NCBI GenBank assembly: GCA_021792615.1
Contig: JAJYUJ010000003.1
Coordinates: 38,700-102,699, forward strand
From: a bacterium
GTDB taxonomy: Bacteria; JAMCPX01
Length of the DNA: 64,000 nucleotides
Direction of reading: 5' to 3'
Made by a program: the position numbers and the translations under genes
The notes under the pieces: generated by a model
Told to the model about the DNA's origin: nothing
Databases searched by the model: none
The model's input: only the letters and a program-made list of their open reading frames with translations
In this document: one piece after another, positions 30,165 to 38,860 of the stretch
Numbering within the stretch: position 1 is the stretch's first letter
Layout: each line of letters begins with the position of its first letter

Positions 30165-30200
30165 CGATCTGCCAGGCGATCTACCAGGCGATCTGGCCGG
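30165..30200 (+). repeat. Three 12-bp tandem repeats
   Basis: CGATCTGCCAGG, CGATCTACCAGG and CGATCTGGCCGG follow one another without gap, just after the eIF2B-like stop and upstream of the marR-like promoter. The third unit runs into GGCAGACGGCCC, which can fold on it. It may be a protein-binding array or simple slippage. Confidence 0.8.
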
Positions 30201-30222
30201 CAGACGGCCCGGTGGATGTTTC

Positions 30223-30251
30223 TTGACAAATACATAACACTGTTATATATT
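30223..30251 (+). promoter_or_regulatory. Promoter and palindromic operator of the marR-like/ABC operon
   Basis: TTGACA (30223-30228) and TATATT (30246-30251) are 17 bp apart. A 13-bp palindrome ATAACACTGTTAT at 30234-30246 sits between them and extends, with one mismatch, to 30229-30251 (AATA and TATT outer arms). This is the usual place and size for a MarR-family autoregulatory site. Confidence 0.75.
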
Positions 30252-30264
30252 ACCATCGTTATCT

Positions 30265-30735
30265 ATGCAAAACGGACATAAAACAGCAAAAAGACTTTTG
30301 GAAATAATACCGCTATCCATGGCACGTGTACGGGCAGAAATGCGCTTCTGTATCCCCGGGGATTTGAGTGTCCCTCATTTCAGGATACTCGGCAGTATCA
30401 TACGGGGAAAAACACTCGTCAATGAGATTGCACAGCATCATGGTGTGAGCCAGCCATCCATGTCCAGGAGTGTGAACAGTCTGGTAAAGCGAGGTCTGAT
30501 AGAGAGAAGCCATACGTCCGCGGACCGCAGGCAGACACCGCTCAGACTGACCAAAAAAGGTGCAGCGCTTTTTCGTAAGATAAAAACGGCTACGGAGAAC
30601 AGACTCAGTCAAAAAGTGTTGGCCATGGATTCGAAAAACCGCAATGCCCTTTTACAGGGGTTGGCCGAACTTGAAAAACTATTTTCCATAAATACCGAGC
30701 GCGCTGCTGCTCCTTGCAAAGGAAATAAGGTATGA
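30265..30735 (+). CDS. MarR family transcriptional regulator
   Basis: 156 residues of the winged-helix MarR fold: helix-turn-helix around HHGVSQPSMSRSVNSLVKRG and wing HTSADRRQTPLRLTKKGAAL, with the conserved S-x-x-D-R-R. It likely represses its own operon through the palindrome in the promoter until a small lipophilic or phenolic ligand releases it. The stop overlaps the start of the ABC ATPase gene by 4 bp, so the regulator and transporter are co-expressed. Confidence 0.92.
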   Translation: MQNGHKTAKRLLEIIPLSMARVRAEMRFCIPGDLSVPHFRILGSIIRGKTLVNEIAQHHGVSQPSMSRSVNSLVKRGLIERSHTSADRRQTPLRLTKKGAALFRKIKTATENRLSQKVLAMDSKNRNALLQGLAELEKLFSINTERAAAPCKGNKV

Positions 30736-31586
30736 GTACGGATGATGCCGGGATGTCAAAGCCAGGAGAGAAAAAGGCGCCCTCGGGTTATTCATCGGCA
30801 ATCGAAACACATGAACTCAGCCGGAAGTTTGGAGACTTTACTGCGGTAGATTCGATTAATCTTCATATTACCCCGGGAAGGATCTTCGGCTTAATCGGTC
30901 CGAACGGAGCCGGGAAAACCACCACGATAAAAATGCTGACAACCCTTCTTGTGCCTACGTCTGGATCTGCAAAGATTGCAGGTTTCGATGTGCGTTCTTC
31001 CTCCAAAGAAGTGAGAAAAAGAATCGGATATGTACCCCAGATGCTTTCCGCAGATGGCGGGCTCACTGCTAACGAAAACCTCATGCTTTCGGCGAAGCTT
31101 TATGGCATGAAACGGTCTGATCGAAAAACGAGGGTCGAGGAAGCACTGAATTTTATGAACCTCCGCGAATCCTCGAATAAGCTTGTAAAGACCTATTCAG
31201 GCGGAATGATCCGGAGACTCGAACTTGCCCAGGCAATGCTCCACATGCCGGCTGTGTTGTTTCTGGATGAACCTACCATAGGGTTGGATCCTGTTGCCCG
31301 CCGGGTTGTCTGGGAACGGCTTACGGCATTGAAAGAAGAGTATGGAATGACCATACTGATAACCACGCATGATATGGAAGAGGCTGACAGGCTTTGCGAT
31401 GAGATAGCCCTCATGCACCGGGGCAAAATAACAATCTCCGGGAGCCCCGCCGATCTAAAAACTTCCGTAGGAACGGATGTCAATCTGGACGATGTATTTG
31501 TCCATTACAGCGGAGGCATTATAGAGGAAGGAGGGAATTACCGTGATGTCAGAAAAACCCGCAGAACAGCAAACCGTCTCGCGTAG
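30732..31586 (+). CDS. ABC transporter ATP-binding protein (DrrA/ABC-2 exporter type)
   Basis: 284 residues. Walker A GPNGAGKTTT (near residue 58), signature SGGMIRRLELAQAM, Walker B VLFLDEPTIGLDP and the H-loop TTHDME are all present. The C-terminal extension after HRGKITISGSP fits daunorubicin-type exporters. The N-terminal 20 residues before the ABC fold are hydrophilic and variable. It overlaps both neighbours, and with the permease and MarR protein it looks like a regulated drug or lipid exporter. Confidence 0.93.
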   Translation: MSTDDAGMSKPGEKKAPSGYSSAIETHELSRKFGDFTAVDSINLHITPGRIFGLIGPNGAGKTTTIKMLTTLLVPTSGSAKIAGFDVRSSSKEVRKRIGYVPQMLSADGGLTANENLMLSAKLYGMKRSDRKTRVEEALNFMNLRESSNKLVKTYSGGMIRRLELAQAMLHMPAVLFLDEPTIGLDPVARRVVWERLTALKEEYGMTILITTHDMEEADRLCDEIALMHRGKITISGSPADLKTSVGTDVNLDDVFVHYSGGIIEEGGNYRDVRKTRRTANRLA

Positions 31587-32367
31587 TTCGTTTTTCCTTG
31601 TTGAGTTTTTCAGAGAAAGCCTGGCCATTTCTGAGGTCGAAGTAAAGAAGCTTCTTCGCGATCCTACCGAACTCTTTACCCGTGCGGTCCAGCCTGTGTT
31701 GTGGCTCGTGATATTCGGACAGGTATTCAGCCGGGTCCGGGGAATACCGACCGGCCATGTGAGTTATCTTGCCTTCCTGACCCCCGGGATTCTTGCCCAG
31801 AGCGTATTGTTCAGCGCGATATTTTACGGGATTGCCGTTATCTGGGAAAGGGATCTCGGCATTATCCACAAGCTTATGGTAAGTCCTGCACACCGCACCT
31901 CACTCGTATTGGGGAAAGCAGTTTCATCGGGATTCAGGGGATTGGTCCAGGTGGTGATTATTTATGTTCTGGCGCTTGTCATGGGCATTTCGCTCCGATG
32001 GGAACCATGGGCAATCGGCGGTGTTTTGGTGAGTGTTATGCTGGGATCTGCGATTTTTTCCACCTTTTCATTGGTTATTGCCTGCATCGTGAAAACGCGT
32101 GAGCGTTTTATGGGTATAGGGCAGATTCTGACAATGCCGCTTTTCTTTGCGAGCAATGCAATCTATCCCCTGGAACTCATGCCTCCATGGCTGCGCTGGT
32201 TTGCGAGATTTAATCCATTGACGTACCTTGTCGATGCCCTTCGAAGCCTCATGATTCAAGGCGGACATAGCGTTCACAGCTTTGGTTTTGACATCGTTGT
32301 CATGGTGTCCGTTTTTATTGTTTTTCTCCTGGCGGCAAGACGCCTGTATCCGACCCTGATACATTAA
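31543..32367 (+). CDS. ABC-2 type permease
   Basis: 274 residues with about six membrane helices: a cytoplasmic N-terminal helix (VEVKKLLRDPTELFTR), then LAFLTPGILAQSVLFSAIFY, and MVSPAHRTSLVLGKAV, the motif of ABC-2 membrane proteins that contacts the ATPase. The start is GTG at 31543 or ATG at 31546, both after GAGGAAGGAGGG, and lies inside the ATPase gene. It should form the pore of the exporter with the preceding protein. Confidence 0.9.
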   Translation: MMSEKPAEQQTVSRSSFFLVEFFRESLAISEVEVKKLLRDPTELFTRAVQPVLWLVIFGQVFSRVRGIPTGHVSYLAFLTPGILAQSVLFSAIFYGIAVIWERDLGIIHKLMVSPAHRTSLVLGKAVSSGFRGLVQVVIIYVLALVMGISLRWEPWAIGGVLVSVMLGSAIFSTFSLVIACIVKTRERFMGIGQILTMPLFFASNAIYPLELMPPWLRWFARFNPLTYLVDALRSLMIQGGHSVHSFGFDIVVMVSVFIVFLLAARRLYPTLIH

Positions 32368-32424
32368 CCGTTACTGCCACGTTTGCCCATAGATCAGCTT
32401 TCCATACATTTGCTTTGAGTCGCA

Positions 32425-32454
32425 TTGACTTTTTATAGTGTATCGCATTATTAT
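32425..32454 (+). promoter_or_regulatory. Promoter of the MalT-like regulator gene
   Basis: TTGACT (32425-32430) and TATTAT (32449-32454) with an 18-bp spacer, followed by GGAGGA at 32475-32480 and the ATG at 32489. The gap 32368-32488 holds nothing else that I can recognise. Confidence 0.45.
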
Positions 32455-32488
32455 ACTGCGTTGCCGATGGTAACGGAGGAGAGTGATA

Positions 32489-35400
32489 ATGTTGCAGATA
32501 GATTCCCTTGCAAAACTGCAAAGCCCTGTAGTTGATCATGTTGTATTCAGAAAGCGACTGTTTCAGACGCTTGACCATGCAAGGAAAAAAAAGACCGTGT
32601 GGATCACGGGACAGCCTGGCTCGGGGAAAACAACCCTCGTTGCAAGCTATTTATCGGCGCATAAACTTCCTCACGCATGGTATCATATCGATAGTTCTGA
32701 TACGGACCTTGCTACCTTTTTTTATTACCTCAGGCATATTTATCCCGTCAAAAACGGTAAGGGACTTCCGGACATGGTAAAGGGAAGCGGTCCTGCCAAA
32801 AGCGCACGGCTGCCTTTGTTAACTCCCGAGTATTTTTTAAATATAGAGATCTATTCTCGCAGATATTTCGAAATTCTTTACAGCATGCTTCCGGAAGGTT
32901 TTGTCCTTGTATTCGACAACTATCATGAGATCAATGAAAATCCGCTGTTTCATACCATCATGCAGGAGGCATTGATGAGAGTGCCCGAATACGGGAATGT
33001 CATAGTGATCAGCCGTGCAGAGCCTCCCGATACATTCTCACGCCTCAGGGCAAACAGCATGATGGAGATCGTCAGGAGCGAGATGATCAGGTTTACACCT
33101 GAAGAAACCGGCGATCTGATCCGGCTGCGCTCCGGTGAGAATTATTCCCGGGAGACGGCCAAAAAGCTGCACGATTTGACCGACGGGTGGGCAGCAGGGA
33201 TCATCCTTATGCTCGAACAGGACAATGCCCGGCTGGATGCTGCTTCACACGGCAGATTCAAAAACTATCAGGCTATAATCGATTATTTTTCTGCCGAGAT
33301 ATTTGACCGGTTAGATCCGAACATACAGGATTATCTTCTCCGGACATCTCTTTTCCCGTCGATGACAACCGGGATGGCTTTCAAGATGACCGATAATCCG
33401 TCATCCGAAAGAATACTCTCCTATCTTGTAAATTCTCATTACTTCACCTTGAAACATCACGACAACACCTACAGGTACCATGACCTGTTCAGAGAATTCC
33501 TTTACAATCGTATAAAGGTTCACTTCCGTGAAACAGAGCTTAATCAAATTTATCAGCGGGCAGCAATGATCCTCAAAGAAAATGGCAGGATCGAAGATGC
33601 CGTCGTGCTGTTTCAAAAGGCGGGAGACTGGGAGAATATCGAGCTGAGCATCACAGCCAATGCGCAGACATTATTATCACAGGGCAGAAACATCCTTCTT
33701 GCAACATGGATAAGAGAACTGCCTGCAGATATGTCCGGCCGGGATCCATGGCTATTATACTGGCTCGGCGAGGCGAGTGCTTTGTTTAATCCTATGGAGG
33801 GCAGGGCATATTTTGAAAAAGCATTCAAGAAGTTCCCCGGTAACGGGCGTAATCCAGACGGTATTCACCCCAATCGAAATGCTCTTTCCATCGGGATATA
33901 CCTGGCATGGTGCGGCATTGTAGAGACATTTTTTTATGAGTTCGGTAACTACCGGAATACGGAAAAATGGATTTCCGTAATGGAAAAAATAATCGCCAAC
34001 CACCGGAAATTTCCTTCAAAGGAAATTGAAGCCCGGGTATTGAGCTTGATGGTCCAGGTCCTTACGTTTCAGAAACCTATGCATCCTCAGATTAAACCGT
34101 GGGCAGAACATGCACTGTCGCTTCTGAAATTTATCAAGGATCCCGGTATGCGAATCTATTATCTTTCTTATATATCAAATTACTATTCATGGACCGGCAA
34201 CATTGTTAAATTCAACATGCTTATCAATTTAATGAAAACAATAGCAAAACCTGAATTCTTACCTATAAAAATCAAACTTCTTTATAAGCTCTTTATGGCT
34301 GTGCATGCACGGCATCTTTCTTTAAAGGAAGAATGTCTTCGCAGCGTCAACGAGGCGCTCGCTATCGCCAACCAGTACGGGGTGCATTTTTTTGATCCGC
34401 TTATCATCGCACAAGCGGTTTATCTCTTGTTTGGAACCGGGGATACACGGAAAATAGACGCATTCCTGAGCAAGATGGGCGAAGCGATCAGCCAATCCAG
34501 TTTACTCGATGTCATACAATACACCTCCATGCTTGGATGGCTCGAAAAACTAAACGGTAATACACACCGTGCTATCGAAATGATCGAGAAATCTTTAACG
34601 ATGGTGTTGGAAATGGGATCACCGTTTCCTGAGGCCCTGCACCGCATTGCACTGGCGGAGTTGTATTATATGCAGGGTGACTATACAAGAGCTGATCGAT
34701 ATCTCAGACGTTCATTTTTTCTCGGCAAAAAAACGAAAAGTTATATGGTCGAATACATTGCCTCTCTTTTAAAAGCCTCATGGCTTCTTGACGACAATGT
34801 CTTTCATGATGAGAAAAACGGATTGAAGCTTTTAAAGAAGACCATGTCCCTCGGAAGAAAGTACGGCATAATCAATACGTTCCTGGAAACAAGACCGGTA
34901 AAGACACGCATGTGTATGAAGGCATTGGAACAGGGAATCGAAGTCCCCTATGTCCAAACGCTCATTAAAAGGCTCGAGTTGATACCCGATGAATCCCCAT
35001 TCCACTATGAGAACTGGTCATGGTCTATCAAGATATTTACACTGGGCGGTTTCAAAATTTATCATGACGGTGTTCACATTGAATTATCAAGAAAAGCGCA
35101 GTACAAACCGATGGAGCTTTTACAATTCCTCGTTGTGCATCATGAAAAAGGTGCTGAGGTAGATCAAATCAGCAGTGTTTTGTGGCGTGAAGCTTCGTCT
35201 GAAGATGCACACCAGACACTGGACACGAACATACACAGGCTCCGAAAGCTGCTTGGTTCTAACGACGCCGTCATTACTCAGGCAGGGAGGGTGATGTTAA
35301 ATCCACAAAAATGCTGGGTGGATGTTGCGGCATTCGAATATTTTGTTAAAAGCACTGAAGTTCTGCTGGAAAAAAACAACGTACCGGCAAAATACCGGGA

Positions 35401-35887
35401 AGATAACCCCGCCCCCATTCAGGAGAAAAAGAACATGATCCCGAACCGGTTGGACCATGGCAAATATCCGCAGGCCGCGGGCCTCAACGCGGATGATTAT
35501 CAATTCCATAATCAGATCAAAGATATGGAAGGGCGTATCGTTGCCCTGTACAAAGGAGATTTTTTTACGCAGGAATCCCTGTCGTCATGGGCCATAAATT
35601 ACAGGAATAAGCTACATGACAGATTTACGCATTTTCTCGAAATACTCGGCAGTTATTATGAAGGCACGGGGTATCCGGAGCAGGCAATTCTCGTTTATAA
35701 AAGAGGATTGGAAATAGATAACTCTGCAGAACTTTTGTATCAGCGCCTTATGATACTGTATAAATCCCTGGGACGCTATGCCGAAGCTGTGGCTGTCTAT
35801 AAGCGCTGCGAGGCAATTTTGTCCCGGATACTTAACATGGGCATGTCCGATAGGACTAAAGAAATATACCGGGATATAATAAAATAG
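32489..35887 (+). CDS. Large MalT-like STAND ATPase with C-terminal winged-helix and BTAD domains
   Basis: 1132 residues from the ATG at 32489 (a GTG at 32483 is possible but too close to GGAGGA). Residues 1-330 form a STAND NTPase: ITGQPGSGKTTLVASYL (Walker A) and LVFDNYHEI (Walker B region). The middle (about 380-830) is helical repeat of TPR/MalT type. Residues about 845-945 form an OmpR-like winged helix (IFTLGGFKIYHDGV, then MELLQFLVV and NIHRLRKLLG), followed by a bacterial transcriptional activator (BTAD) domain with GDFFTQESLSSWA and TPR-like helices to the end. MalT itself ends in a LuxR helix-turn-helix, so the DNA-binding part has been exchanged for the SARP type. It should be an ATP- and ligand-gated activator; the ligand and targets are unknown. 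It stands alone. Confidence 0.88.
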   Translation: MLQIDSLAKLQSPVVDHVVFRKRLFQTLDHARKKKTVWITGQPGSGKTTLVASYLSAHKLPHAWYHIDSSDTDLATFFYYLRHIYPVKNGKGLPDMVKGSGPAKSARLPLLTPEYFLNIEIYSRRYFEILYSMLPEGFVLVFDNYHEINENPLFHTIMQEALMRVPEYGNVIVISRAEPPDTFSRLRANSMMEIVRSEMIRFTPEETGDLIRLRSGENYSRETAKKLHDLTDGWAAGIILMLEQDNARLDAASHGRFKNYQAIIDYFSAEIFDRLDPNIQDYLLRTSLFPSMTTGMAFKMTDNPSSERILSYLVNSHYFTLKHHDNTYRYHDLFREFLYNRIKVHFRETELNQIYQRAAMILKENGRIEDAVVLFQKAGDWENIELSITANAQTLLSQGRNILLATWIRELPADMSGRDPWLLYWLGEASALFNPMEGRAYFEKAFKKFPGNGRNPDGIHPNRNALSIGIYLAWCGIVETFFYEFGNYRNTEKWISVMEKIIANHRKFPSKEIEARVLSLMVQVLTFQKPMHPQIKPWAEHALSLLKFIKDPGMRIYYLSYISNYYSWTGNIVKFNMLINLMKTIAKPEFLPIKIKLLYKLFMAVHARHLSLKEECLRSVNEALAIANQYGVHFFDPLIIAQAVYLLFGTGDTRKIDAFLSKMGEAISQSSLLDVIQYTSMLGWLEKLNGNTHRAIEMIEKSLTMVLEMGSPFPEALHRIALAELYYMQGDYTRADRYLRRSFFLGKKTKSYMVEYIASLLKASWLLDDNVFHDEKNGLKLLKKTMSLGRKYGIINTFLETRPVKTRMCMKALEQGIEVPYVQTLIKRLELIPDESPFHYENWSWSIKIFTLGGFKIYHDGVHIELSRKAQYKPMELLQFLVVHHEKGAEVDQISSVLWREASSEDAHQTLDTNIHRLRKLLGSNDAVITQAGRVMLNPQKCWVDVAAFEYFVKSTEVLLEKNNVPAKYREDNPAPIQEKKNMIPNRLDHGKYPQAAGLNADDYQFHNQIKDMEGRIVALYKGDFFTQESLSSWAINYRNKLHDRFTHFLEILGSYYEGTGYPEQAILVYKRGLEIDNSAELLYQRLMILYKSLGRYAEAVAVYKRCEAILSRILNMGMSDRTKEIYRDIIK

Positions 35888-35993
35888 CATCAACCATGAC
35901 CTTTCCTGACAGGGTTTACTATGAAGGAAAAAGATGTATATTAAGAAGGAAAAAAAAGGACACGTATGCTGAATGAAGAAAAGAGGAGGAGTA

Positions 35994-36071
35994 ATGTTGT
36001 TGTTTTTTTTGATAGCACCGTCAGCGGATACGGATATTGTATCCCGGAATGCGGACCGGGCTTTTGAATAA
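35994..36071 (+). CDS. Possible 25-residue leader peptide before the haem/siroheme operon
   Basis: ATG at 35994 follows an excellent ribosome site (GAGGAGGAG, 35982-35990). The peptide begins MLLFFLIAPSADTD and stops at 36071, inside the next gene. Because the precorrin-2 dehydrogenase start has no good ribosome site of its own, this short frame may deliver ribosomes to it. Nothing else supports it as a stable product. Confidence 0.3.
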   Translation: MLLFFLIAPSADTDIVSRNADRAFE

Positions 36072-36735
36072 GTATTATCACGTTTCTTTAAATATAAATA
36101 AAAGAGCTTGTCTGGTTGCAGGCGGCGGAAATGTAGCATACAGAAAGATTTTGCAGTTGATAAGATCGGGCGCAATCGTAAAAGTCGTTTCCCCCTCTGT
36201 CATAGAGCCCATTGCGAAGCTCAGCCGGCAGCATAAGATAAAGCTTGTAAAAAGGCAGTACAGGTCTTCGGATCTTACCGGCATGTATCTTGTCTATGCG
36301 GCGACGGACGATGGATCTGTAAACAAGAAAATATTCCAGGATACAAGGGCGGGATGTATTCTCACCAATGTCGTCGATTCACCCTCTTATTGTGATTTTA
36401 TAATGCCGGCCATGATAAAGAAAGGCAAAATTACGATAACGGTTTCGACGGATGGATTTGCCCCGTATGCAACGGTACTCTTAAAGAAAAGGATTGATAA
36501 ATTGCTGAATACGGAATATATGGAGCTCATTCACCTTATTATAAAGGTCAGAAGCAGGTTATTGAAAATAAAGAAAAGCGGGATTGAGCTCAACATCGAG
36601 CGTGCGCTCGATAAGCTTTCGAAGAAAAGGCTGGTATACTATATAAAAGAGAATGATGCAAAGTCGTTACGGCGATATTTGGATGATTTTATTTTATCGT
36701 TTACCGGAGATATAATATCCCGATTTTCTTCATGA
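36049..36735 (+). CDS. Precorrin-2 dehydrogenase / sirohydrochlorin ferrochelatase family (siroheme synthase N-terminal type)
   Basis: 228 residues from the ATG at 36049; TTG codons at 36037 and 36064 are alternatives. The NAD-binding motif is RACLVAGGGNVAYRKILQL, followed by VVSPSVIEPI, YAATDDGSVNKKIF, and CDFIMPAMIKKGKITITVS, as in Met8p, SirC and the first half of CysG. It oxidises precorrin-2 to sirohydrochlorin and may also insert iron. It opens a run of tetrapyrrole genes, and the uroporphyrinogen methyltransferase that makes precorrin-2 is the last gene of the run. Confidence 0.88.
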   Translation: MRTGLLNKYYHVSLNINKRACLVAGGGNVAYRKILQLIRSGAIVKVVSPSVIEPIAKLSRQHKIKLVKRQYRSSDLTGMYLVYAATDDGSVNKKIFQDTRAGCILTNVVDSPSYCDFIMPAMIKKGKITITVSTDGFAPYATVLLKKRIDKLLNTEYMELIHLIIKVRSRLLKIKKSGIELNIERALDKLSKKRLVYYIKENDAKSLRRYLDDFILSFTGDIISRFSS

Positions 36736-36793
36736 TATGTACGGTGTGAATGTTCGTGAATAATGTATAAAGTTTTCAGGTTAATAAAATAAA

Positions 36794-37597
36794 ATGATAT
36801 TAGGAACAATTCTATTATATATCATTGCCGGGGCAATGAGCATCGGGTATGCGTTTTACCGGAATAAAAAACTGGAAGTAGCAGCCCTGGTCAGTATGAT
36901 ACTCGCGGTTATTTTACAGACGGGGATACTCTTGCTTTTTTACCGGCGGTCGGATGTATTCCCTGTTTTCTCGTTGAAGTACGCCCTCCTTATGTTTGCA
37001 TGGGCTCTTGCTTTCGGAGCCATACTTGTGTCGGTGATATTCAAAGGGACAACTTCGATTATTGGTTTTTCTACCCCGTTTATCATCATCCTCATCATTG
37101 TATTCATAGTGTTGAAAGGCAGCACGAAAGAATTAAGCCCCATCTTCAATACGGATATATTTCCTATCCATGTCATGCTATCCATAACCTCATACGGCCT
37201 TTTTGCCTTATCGTTCGTTGCTTCAATTATGTATATTTTGCAGGAGACTTGGTTAAAACACAAGCGCATTATCTGGACAACCAAATGGCTCCCCTCCCTT
37301 TTTATACTCGATGATCTGGCGTACAAGACATTGACGATAGGTTTACCGTTCCTTACCCTCGGTATAATAACGGGTGCCTTATGGGCTGACAGAATATACG
37401 GAAGCTACTGGAACTGGGATCCCAAAGAAACATGGTCGCTCATTATATGGTTTGCATATATTTTTCTACTGCATGGCCGCATAAGCCTCGGGTGGAGGGG
37501 AAAGAAATTTGCGTGGGTCTCCATTGTTTGTTTTCTCCTGGTCGTGTTCGGGTTTATCGGGGTTAACTTTATATTCAAAGGGTATCACAATTTCTAA
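36794..37597 (+). CDS. ccsA: Cytochrome c biogenesis membrane protein CcsA/HemX family
   Basis: 267 residues, about eight membrane helices. The haem-handling tryptophan-rich motif is reduced to GSYWNWDPKETW near residue 204, and conserved histidines appear in FPIHVMLSI and LLHGRISLGW. In Deltaproteobacteria this gene commonly precedes hemA and is taken as either a haem carrier for cytochrome c maturation (with ResB) or a regulator of HemA levels (HemX in Bacillus). The position 3 bp before hemA fits both. No resB is visible. Confidence 0.88.
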   Translation: MILGTILLYIIAGAMSIGYAFYRNKKLEVAALVSMILAVILQTGILLLFYRRSDVFPVFSLKYALLMFAWALAFGAILVSVIFKGTTSIIGFSTPFIIILIIVFIVLKGSTKELSPIFNTDIFPIHVMLSITSYGLFALSFVASIMYILQETWLKHKRIIWTTKWLPSLFILDDLAYKTLTIGLPFLTLGIITGALWADRIYGSYWNWDPKETWSLIIWFAYIFLLHGRISLGWRGKKFAWVSIVCFLLVVFGFIGVNFIFKGYHNF

Positions 37598-37600
37598 GTT

Positions 37601-38860
37601 ATGAAACTGCTTGCCGTTGGTTTAAATCATAAAACAGCACCGGTAGAGTTGAGAGAAAAGCTCAGCTTTACCGAGGATCAAATTCCTCCCATCCTGAAGG
37701 AGATGCTGTTGCTTTCAGAGATAACCGAGGCCATCGTGTTGTCTACCTGCAACCGTATAGAATTTTACGCTGTTTGTGAAGATGCAGGCAAAGCCGTAGA
37801 TGGCATCACGGCCATTATGAGCAGGTTCGGTGATATCGACAAGAAATCACTCTCTTCTTATCTCTACATACATGAAGACAGGGATGCCGTAACCCACGTA
37901 TTCAGGGTTGCAAGCAGTCTTGATTCGATGGTTATCGGAGAGGCCCAGATACTCGGGCAGGCAAAAGATGCTTATAAGATTGCATCCTATAACTCCGCAA
38001 CCGGTCCGATTTTGAACAGGCTCATGCACCGGGCATTCAGTGTAGCAAAAAAAGTGAGAACGTTTACCACGATCGGGTTGTACACCGTTTCCGTGAGCTC
38101 CGTAGCTGTGGAGCTTGCAAAGAAGATCTTCGGGAGACTGGGAGGCAAGAATGTCCTGCTGATGGGTGCAGGGGAGATGGCAGAGGATGCTGCAAAGTAC
38201 CTCAAGGACGCGGGTGCTACAAGACTGATCGTGTTGAGCAGGACCTTCGTACATGCGTCGGAGCTTGCCGTACGGTTAAAAGGCAGCGCGGTTGAATTCG
38301 ACGAATTGTACGATCAGCTGATGGAGGTCGATATCGTTATATGTTCGACATCCGCCGATCATTATCTTATAACGAATGACAGGATGGCGAAGATTGTGAA
38401 GGCACGGCAGCACAAACCGCTTTTTTTCATAGACATATCCGTACCGAGGAACATAGAGCCTTCGATATCTTCGTTTGAAGGTATCTTCCTCTTCGACATT
38501 GACGATCTCAAGGGTGTTACAAGCCAGAATATGCGTGAAAGAGAAAAAGCAGCCAGCGAGGCAGGAAGGTTCATCGAGGAAGAGGTTAACAGGTTTCTGA
38601 ACTGGCTTGGTGAGTTGTCCCTGGTGCCGACCATTGTTTCGCTGAAGGACAAATTCGAGGCGATACGGCAGCAGGAATTGAAGGAAGCGGTCTCGAAGTT
38701 CGAAAACCCGACAAAAAAGGACAGGGAAATCCTTGATGCCATGTCCAGGGGCATTATAAACAAGATACTGCATGAACCTATAACAGAGATAAAGAATGTT
38801 CATACGCGAGGTGAAGTTTTGAAGGACATAACGTTGTTGAAGAAGATATTCAAGATATGA
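37601..38860 (+). CDS. hemA: Glutamyl-tRNA reductase
   Basis: 419 residues. MKLLAVGLNHKTAPVELREK is the classical opening; the catalytic Cys50 is in VLSTCNRIEFY, GEAQILGQAKDAY follows, and the NADPH domain has VLLMGAGEMAEDAAKYL. It commits glutamyl-tRNA to 5-aminolevulinate, in partnership with the HemL encoded at 44883-46169. The last four bases overlap hemC. Confidence 0.96.
   Translation: MKLLAVGLNHKTAPVELREKLSFTEDQIPPILKEMLLLSEITEAIVLSTCNRIEFYAVCEDAGKAVDGITAIMSRFGDIDKKSLSSYLYIHEDRDAVTHVFRVASSLDSMVIGEAQILGQAKDAYKIASYNSATGPILNRLMHRAFSVAKKVRTFTTIGLYTVSVSSVAVELAKKIFGRLGGKNVLLMGAGEMAEDAAKYLKDAGATRLIVLSRTFVHASELAVRLKGSAVEFDELYDQLMEVDIVICSTSADHYLITNDRMAKIVKARQHKPLFFIDISVPRNIEPSISSFEGIFLFDIDDLKGVTSQNMREREKAASEAGRFIEEEVNRFLNWLGELSLVPTIVSLKDKFEAIRQQELKEAVSKFENPTKKDREILDAMSRGIINKILHEPITEIKNVHTRGEVLKDITLLKKIFKI

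Noticed and set aside
30165..30200. Tandem 12-mers as a CRISPR-like array
   Set aside because: Units are contiguous without spacers and only three in number; there are no cas genes.
35888..36048. Possible cobalamin or other riboswitch before the tetrapyrrole operon
   Set aside because: No B12-box or other conserved riboswitch core is visible; only the short leader frame can be supported.
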